Part shown: piece by piece, positions 42,777-43,869 of the stretch | Layout: the number at the start of each line of letters is the position of its first letter | Position numbering within the stretch: the stretch's first letter is position 1 | NCBI GenBank assembly: GCA_041395165.1 | Contig: JAWLBA010000013.1 | Location: forward strand, 1 to 43,869 | DNA: 43,869 nucleotides | Direction: 5' to 3' | DNA from: JAIBCM01 sp041395165 | Lineage (GTDB): Bacteria > Verrucomicrobiota > Verrucomicrobiia > JADLBR01 > JAIBCM01 | Program-made: the position numbers and the translations under genes | The notes under the pieces: model-generated | Told to the model about the DNA's origin: nothing | The model's database searches: none | Seen by the model: only the letters and a program-made list of their open reading frames with translations

Positions 42777-43869
42777 ATGAATCTCAATCAAATCATTGAA
42801 TTTTGTTATATTGTTTCGGCTGTTCTTTTCATTTTAGGCTTAAAGATGCTCAGTTCGGCTACGACAGCGCGCAAAGGCAATTTTGTTTCTGCGATTGGTA
42901 TGTTGTTGGCCGTGGTGGCCACTTTAGTGCAGCAAGGAATGAGTTATCATTGGATTATTGTCGGTTCATTAGTGGGCGCGGCGATTGGTGGAGTTGCGGC
43001 GCGCACAGTCAAGATGACAGCGATGCCGGAAATGGTGGCTTTATTTAATGGTTTTGGTGGTTTAGCGAGTTTGCTTGTTGGTTGGGCGGAGTTTCATCAT
43101 AATCCGAATTCCGATTTACTAACTTTGGTTTCCACTTTTTTTGCAGTGTTGATTGGTGGCATTACTTTTACCGGCAGTGTGGTTGCGTTTGGCAAATTAA
43201 GCGAAATGATTCCGGGCAAACCTATTCTCTTTAGAGGCCAGCAATTTCTTAATGCTGTTTTATTGTTAGGAACACTAGCCATTGGTGTCGTGATCTGTAT
43301 GAATCCAACAGAGAGTTATACTCTTTTCCTCGTTGCAGTTGGTTTATCGTTGGTGTTAGGCGTGCTGGCGGTCATTGGTATTGGCGGTGCAGATATGCCT
43401 GTAGTTATTTCTCTGCTCAATAGTTATTCCGGAATTGCAGGGAGCGCGGCGGGTTTTGTGATTTTAAATAGTGTTCTCATTGTTTCCGGCGCTTTGGTGG
43501 GCGCGAGCGGCATTATTTTGACTAGTATCATGTGCAAAGCGATGAACCGATCTTTGACCAATGTTTTATTTGGCGGTGTGGGCGCTTCGAAAAAGAAGAC
43601 TGCCACGTTTCATGGTGAAGCGAAACCGGTTTCAGTCGAGGACGCTTATTATCTTTTGGAAGCAGCGCAATCCGTGATTATTGTTCCGGGTTACGGCATG
43701 GCTGTGGCTCAAGCGCAACATGCTGTGCGCGAATTGGGCGAACTTTTGCAAGCTAACGGCGCGGAAGTGCGTTATGTGATTCATCCAGTTGCGGGTCGTA
43801 TGCCGGGTCATATGAATGTTTTATTGGCTGAAGCGAATGTTCCATACGAACAACTCGTCGAGCCGCAAG
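42777..43869 (+). CDS. pntB: NAD(P) transhydrogenase subunit beta, 3' truncated
   Basis: The frame is open from ATG 42777 to the window edge (364 codons; the full subunit is about 460). Multiple helices carry domain II features: ALFNGFGGLASLLVGWAEFH, ITFTGSVVAFGKLSEMIPGK, GIGGADMPVVISLLNSYSGI and ASGIILTSIMCKAMNRSLTN. Then the start of the NADP(H)-binding domain III: AQSVIIVPGYGMAVAQAQHA, VRYVIHPVAGRMPGHMNVLL and AEANVPYE. Domain III is cut at the end. The three genes together form the membrane complex that makes NADPH at the expense of proton-motive force. Confidence 0.95.
   Translation, partial: MNLNQIIEFCYIVSAVLFILGLKMLSSATTARKGNFVSAIGMLLAVVATLVQQGMSYHWIIVGSLVGAAIGGVAARTVKMTAMPEMVALFNGFGGLASLLVGWAEFHHNPNSDLLTLVSTFFAVLIGGITFTGSVVAFGKLSEMIPGKPILFRGQQFLNAVLLLGTLAIGVVICMNPTESYTLFLVAVGLSLVLGVLAVIGIGGADMPVVISLLNSYSGIAGSAAGFVILNSVLIVSGALVGASGIILTSIMCKAMNRSLTNVLFGGVGASKKKTATFHGEAKPVSVEDAYYLLEAAQSVIIVPGYGMAVAQAQHAVRELGELLQANGAEVRYVIHPVAGRMPGHMNVLLAEANVPYEQLVEPQ

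Noticed and set aside
1..43869. CRISPR array, transposon, integrase, tRNA or rRNA genes
   Set aside because: No spaced direct repeats, transposase/integrase motifs, terminal inverted repeats, CCA-ended cloverleafs or rRNA landmarks were recognised by eye; a tRNA/rRNA covariance search would be needed to exclude small ones.

Overview
The window reads as bacterial chromosome from a Gram-negative member of the PVC group, most likely Verrucomicrobiota. This rests on protein content only: a DUF5069 protein, a bacterial deoxyhypusine-synthase-like protein, futalosine-pathway menaquinone genes, a short CstA, twin PilT-type ATPases, and LPS assembly genes including an acyltransferase/heptosyltransferase fusion. 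No rRNA, tRNA, CRISPR array, transposase or phage gene was seen. The code is standard, with TAA, TAG and TGA all ending intact genes.

Layout. 1-5.4 kb (+): argC (5' cut)-argJ-argB-argF, then an MscS channel and a DUF5069 protein. 5.4-9.5 kb (-): amidohydrolase (possible MqnX)-bioF-polX. 9.5-11.2 kb (+): cstA, meeting trpD tail to tail. 11.2-17.3 kb (-): AsmA-like envelope protein, small membrane protein, two PilT-type ATPases, trpD. 17.4-21.3 kb: a VOC-family remnant (+) and a purine-catabolism operon (-): malate synthase, OHCU decarboxylase, HIU hydrolase, allantoicase. 21.4-25.3 kb (-): VWA protein-histidine kinase-response regulator. 25.4-26.2 kb (+): M14-like hydrolase. 26.3-28.3 kb (-): cupin-mqnD-ymdB. 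28.4-32.0 kb (+): DHS-like protein, then a large secreted NHL/VCBS repeat protein. 32.1-34.0 kb (-): two tandem paralogous envelope proteins. 34.1-36.3 kb: secreted cyclophilin (+), TPR protein (-), glpX (+). 36.3-40.8 kb (-): LPS glycosylation/acylation operon. 40.9-43.9 kb (+): zinc-ribbon protein and pntAA-pntAB-pntB (3' cut).

The functional themes are arginine synthesis, menaquinone by the futalosine route, recovery of glyoxylate from uric acid breakdown into malate, LPS core and lipid A assembly, proton-coupled transhydrogenation, and type IV pilus retraction.

The most striking overall feature is that about fifteen genes are interrupted by single-base indels, mostly in homopolymers and mostly losses, or by single in-frame TAA/TAG codons, while neighbouring genes are perfect. 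I reconstructed the frames by hand and annotated the full extents. The pattern fits imperfect long-read consensus at least as well as real gene decay, so the label 'pseudogene' below means 'frame interrupted in this sequence', not proven loss of function.
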